Below, piece after piece: positions 61,611-64,000 of a DNA stretch of 64,000 nucleotides; the stretch's first letter is position 1; every line of letters starts with the position of its first letter. The stretch is from Hydractinia symbiolongicarpus. Taxonomy: Eukaryota; Cnidaria; Hydrozoa; Anthoathecata; Hydractiniidae. The stretch covers positions 42,367,201 to 42,431,200 of the forward strand of contig NC_079875.1 of assembly GCF_029227915.1 (NCBI RefSeq), given 5' to 3'. A program made the position numbers and the translations under genes. A model generated the notes under the pieces. That model worked only from the letters and a program-made list of their open reading frames with translations. It did no database searches and was not told the DNA's origin.

Positions 61611-63978
61611 CTTAATGAAAGGGGTTTAATCGCCGGCAAATGAAAACTCGCGATTTCCCGTAAGTCACGGGCTTGGCCCGTATGGTCAAATGTATACAAA
61701 GAAAGTACCCTGTGAGTAAACTCATTTCCAGAACGATTTTTTAAATTATTTTTTCAACACTAAAACGCATAAGACTTGTAGTTTTCAAAAATGTTTTCAT
61801 TTTTGATGAGACGCCTAATGAAAGTGGTTTAATCGCCGGCAAACAAAAACCCGCGATTTCCCTTAAATTCTGGGCTTGGCCCGTATAGTCGAATGTATAC
61901 AAAGAAAGTACCATGTGAGTAAACTCATTTTCAAAAGGATTTTTTAAATTATCTTTTCACCACTAAAACGCATGAGACTTGTAGTTTTCAAAATTGTTTT
62001 CATTTTTGATGAGACGCTGAATAAAAGAAGTTTAATCGCCGGCAAACGAAAACCCGCCATTTCCCGTAAACCCCAGACTCGGCCCGTATAATCAAAAGTA
62101 TACAAAGAAAGTACCCAGGGAGTAAACTCATTTCCAGAACGATTTTTTAAATTATTTTTTCACCACTAAAACGCATAAGACTTGTAGTTTTCAAAAATGT
62201 TTTCATTTTTGATGAGACGCTGAATAAAAGAAGTTTAATCGCCGGCAAACGAAAACCCGCAATTTCCCGTAAATCCCGGGCTTGGACCGTATAGTCAAAA
62301 GTATACAAAGAAAGTACCCAGGGAGTAAACTCATTTCCCGAACGATTTTTTAAATTATTTTTTCACCACCAAAACGCATGAGACTTTTAGTTTTTAAAAA
62401 TGTTTTCATTTTTGATGAGACGCTGAATAAAAGAAGTTTAATCGCCGGCAAACGAAAATCCGCAATTTCCCGTATATCCCGGGCTTGGCCCGTATAGTTG
62501 AATGCATATAAAGAAAGTACCCAGGGAGTAAACTGATTTCCCGAACGATTTTTCAAATTATTTCTGCACCACTAGAACGAATGAGACTTGTAGTTTTCAA
62601 AAATGTTTTCATTTTTAATGAGACGCTTAATGAAAGAGGTTTAATCGCCGGCAAACGAAAACCCGCGATTTCCTGTGAATCCCGGGCTTGTCCCGTATAG
62701 TCAAAAGTATACAAAGAAAGTACCCAGGGAGTAAACTCATTTCCCGAACGATTTTTTAAATTATTTTTCAACACTAAAACGCATGAGATTTGTAGTTTTC
62801 AAAAATGTTTTCATTTTTGATGACACGCTTAATGAAAGGGGTTTAATCGCCGGCAAAGGAAAACTCGCGATTTCCCGTAAATCACGGGCTTGGCCCGTAT
62901 GGTCGAATGTATACAAAGAAAGTACCCTGTGAGTAAACTCATTTCCAGAACGATTTTTTAAATCATTTTTTCAACACTAAAACGCATAAGACTTGTAGTT
63001 TTCAAAAATGTTTTCATTTTTGATGAGACGCCTAATGAAAGTGGTTTAATCGCCGGCAAACAAAAACCCGCGATTTCCCTTAAATTCTGGGCTTGGCCCG
63101 TATAGTCGAATGTATACAAAGAAAGTACCATGTGAGTAAACTCATTTTCAAAAGGATTTTTTAAATTATCTTTTCACCACTAAAACGCATGAGACTTGTA
63201 GTTTTCAAAATTGTTTTCATTTTTGATGAGACGCTGAATAAAAGAAGTTTAATCGCCGGCAAACGAAAACCCGCCATTTCCCGTAAACCCCAGACTCGGC
63301 CCGTATAGTCAAAAGTATACAAAGAAAGTACCCAGGGAGTAAACTCATTTCCAGAACGATTTTTTAAATTATTTTTTCACCACTAAAACGCATAAGACTT
63401 GTAGTTTTCAAAAATGTTTTCATTTTTGATGAGACGCTGAATAAAAGAAGTTTAATCGCCGGCAAACGAAAACCCGCAATTTCCCGTAAATCCCGGGCTT
63501 GGACCGTATAGTCAAAAGTATACAAAGAAAGTACCCAGGGAGTAAACTCATTTCCCGAACGATTTTTTAAATTATTTTTTCACCAGCAAAACGCATGAGA
63601 CTTTTAGTTTTTAAAAATGTTTTCATTTTTGATGAGACGCTGAATAAAAGAAGTTTAATCGCCGGCAAACGAAAATCCGCAATTTCCCGTATATCCCGGG
63701 CTTGGCCCGTATAGTTGAATGCATATAAAGAAAGTACCCAGGGAGTAAACTGATTTCCCGAACGATTTTTCAAATTATTTCTGCACCACTAGAACGAATG
63801 AGACTTGTAGTTTTCAAAAATGTTTTCATTTTTAATGAGACGCTTAATGAAAGAGGTTTAATCGCCGGCAAACGAAAACACGCGATTTCCTGTGAATCCC
63901 GGGCTTGTCCCGTATAGTCAAAAGTATACAAAGAAAGTACCCAGGGAGTAAACTCATTTCCCGAACGATTTTTTAAAT
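61545..63978. repeat. Tandem six-monomer duplication (1217 bp) at right edge
   Basis: Copies at about 61545-62761 and 62762-63978 share TTTTCAAAAGGATTTT (61931 and 63148), CAAAATTGTTTTC, GAAAATCCGCAATT, GAATGCATATAAAG and CCTGTGAATCCCGGG. The offset is 1217 bp (6 x 203 - 1). The second copy ends at the window edge. Small differences include CACCACC against CACCAGC near 63583. Confidence 0.75.
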
Positions 63979-64000
63979 TATTATTTCACCACTAAAGTCC

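Larger units (their letters stand above)
1..64000. repeat. 203-bp satellite array filling the window
   Basis: Landmarks such as CCCGTATAG, CGAACGATTTTTTAAATTAT and CATTTTTGATGAGACG recur every 203 bp from first base to last, always in the same orientation. For example, successive GTATAG elements lie at 195, 398, 601, 804, 1007, 1210 and 1412, the last step being 202 because of a 1-bp deletion. No stretch of non-satellite sequence was seen. Base 1 corresponds to about position 60 of a unit that starts at TCGCCGGC, and base 64000 to about position 139, so both ends are internal. Units differ by substitutions, 1-bp indels and two recurrent internal deletions. Long homogenised arrays of this kind are typical of eukaryotic centromeric or other heterochromatin; that location is inferred, not shown. 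Confidence 0.98.
24800..64000. repeat. Right array domain (CACTAG / truncated-unit types)
   Basis: From about 25.03 kb the CAGTAG form is replaced by CTGCACCACTAGAACG, and the TTTTGTCACC variant is no longer seen. GTATATCCCGGG replaces GTAAATCCCGGG in the linked unit from about 23.3 kb on. Units with TTATTATTTCACC and AAAGCCCATGAG occur in both domains (about 2.7-5 kb, then from 25.2 kb), so the domains share ancestry. From 28.6 kb the 53-bp-deleted unit appears and higher-order repeats become longer. The edge is a zone at about 23.3-25.0 kb rather than one base. Confidence 0.8.

Noticed and set aside
1-64000. About 110 minus-strand open frames of 61-124 codons, recurring once per unit with similar products.
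   Set aside because: They track the 203-bp period. Each begins near CTCATTTCC or at a non-ATG start in the next unit and ends at the stop in the A/T tract. Since 203 is not a multiple of 3, a frame cannot run through successive units. Their sequences vary with the satellite variants, and I saw no start context, splice or promoter signal.
1-64000. CRISPR array.
   Set aside because: The unit is 203 bp with no alternation of short constant repeats and unique spacers; every part of the unit is repeated.
1-64000. Transposable element, LTR or insertion sequence as the source of the unit.
   Set aside because: There are no terminal repeats, target-site duplications, integrase or reverse-transcriptase-like frames, and no boundary between repeat and flank inside the window.

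Overview
The whole 64-kb window is one uninterrupted satellite DNA array. A unit of about 203 bp is repeated head to tail, always in the same orientation, and the window begins and ends inside a unit, so the array continues on both sides. By arithmetic there are roughly 320 units: about 296 near full length, 22 shortened to about 150 bp and 5 shortened to about 113 bp. I found no gene, RNA gene, transposable element, inverted segment or unique spacer. Open frames of 60-124 codons occur on both strands, but they recur with the satellite period and are by-products of the repeat. Tens of kilobases of diverged, higher-order-organised tandem monomers point to a eukaryotic chromosome, most likely centromeric, pericentromeric or subtelomeric heterochromatin. 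I cannot identify the species.

Monomer design (about 38% GC by my count of one consensus-like unit): a GC-rich third carries four CCCG motifs 9-11 bp apart and a short dyad (CGGGC-TTG-GCCCG). It runs into a GTATAG element whose complement resembles a CENP-B box with a spacer one base short. An A/T-only tract of about 19 bp follows, and then a 9-bp dyad with a TTTT loop. CpG is abundant, yet many variants that tell unit types apart are CpG to TpG or CpA changes.

Layout: two domains meet near 24-25 kb. The left domain (1 to about 24.8 kb) is rich in units with CCCAAATG and TTTTGTCACC variants and has the CAGTAG form of one unit type. Its nested higher-order repeats have periods of 609, 1625, 1421, 1218/1015, 406 and 1624 bp. 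The right domain (about 24.8 kb to the end) uses the CACTAG form, lacks the TTTTGTCACC variant and from 28.6 kb carries the 53-bp-deleted unit. Its higher-order periods are 812, 1570/1774, 1014, 2532 (with a locally expanded 962-bp submodule), 3085, 4491 (with a nested 1127-bp duplication), about 1973/2378 and 1217 bp. Most periods are sums of whole units (203, 150 or 113 bp), as expected from unequal exchange in register.

Nothing here supports a protein-coding system. The points worth a second look are structural: the near-CENP-B box, two recurrent truncated units whose breakpoints fall at the two dyads, the nested expansion at 37-42 kb and the sharp domain change. All comparisons were made by eye, so block edges are good to about 30 bp unless an exact junction is given, and identity statements come from partial reading, not alignment.
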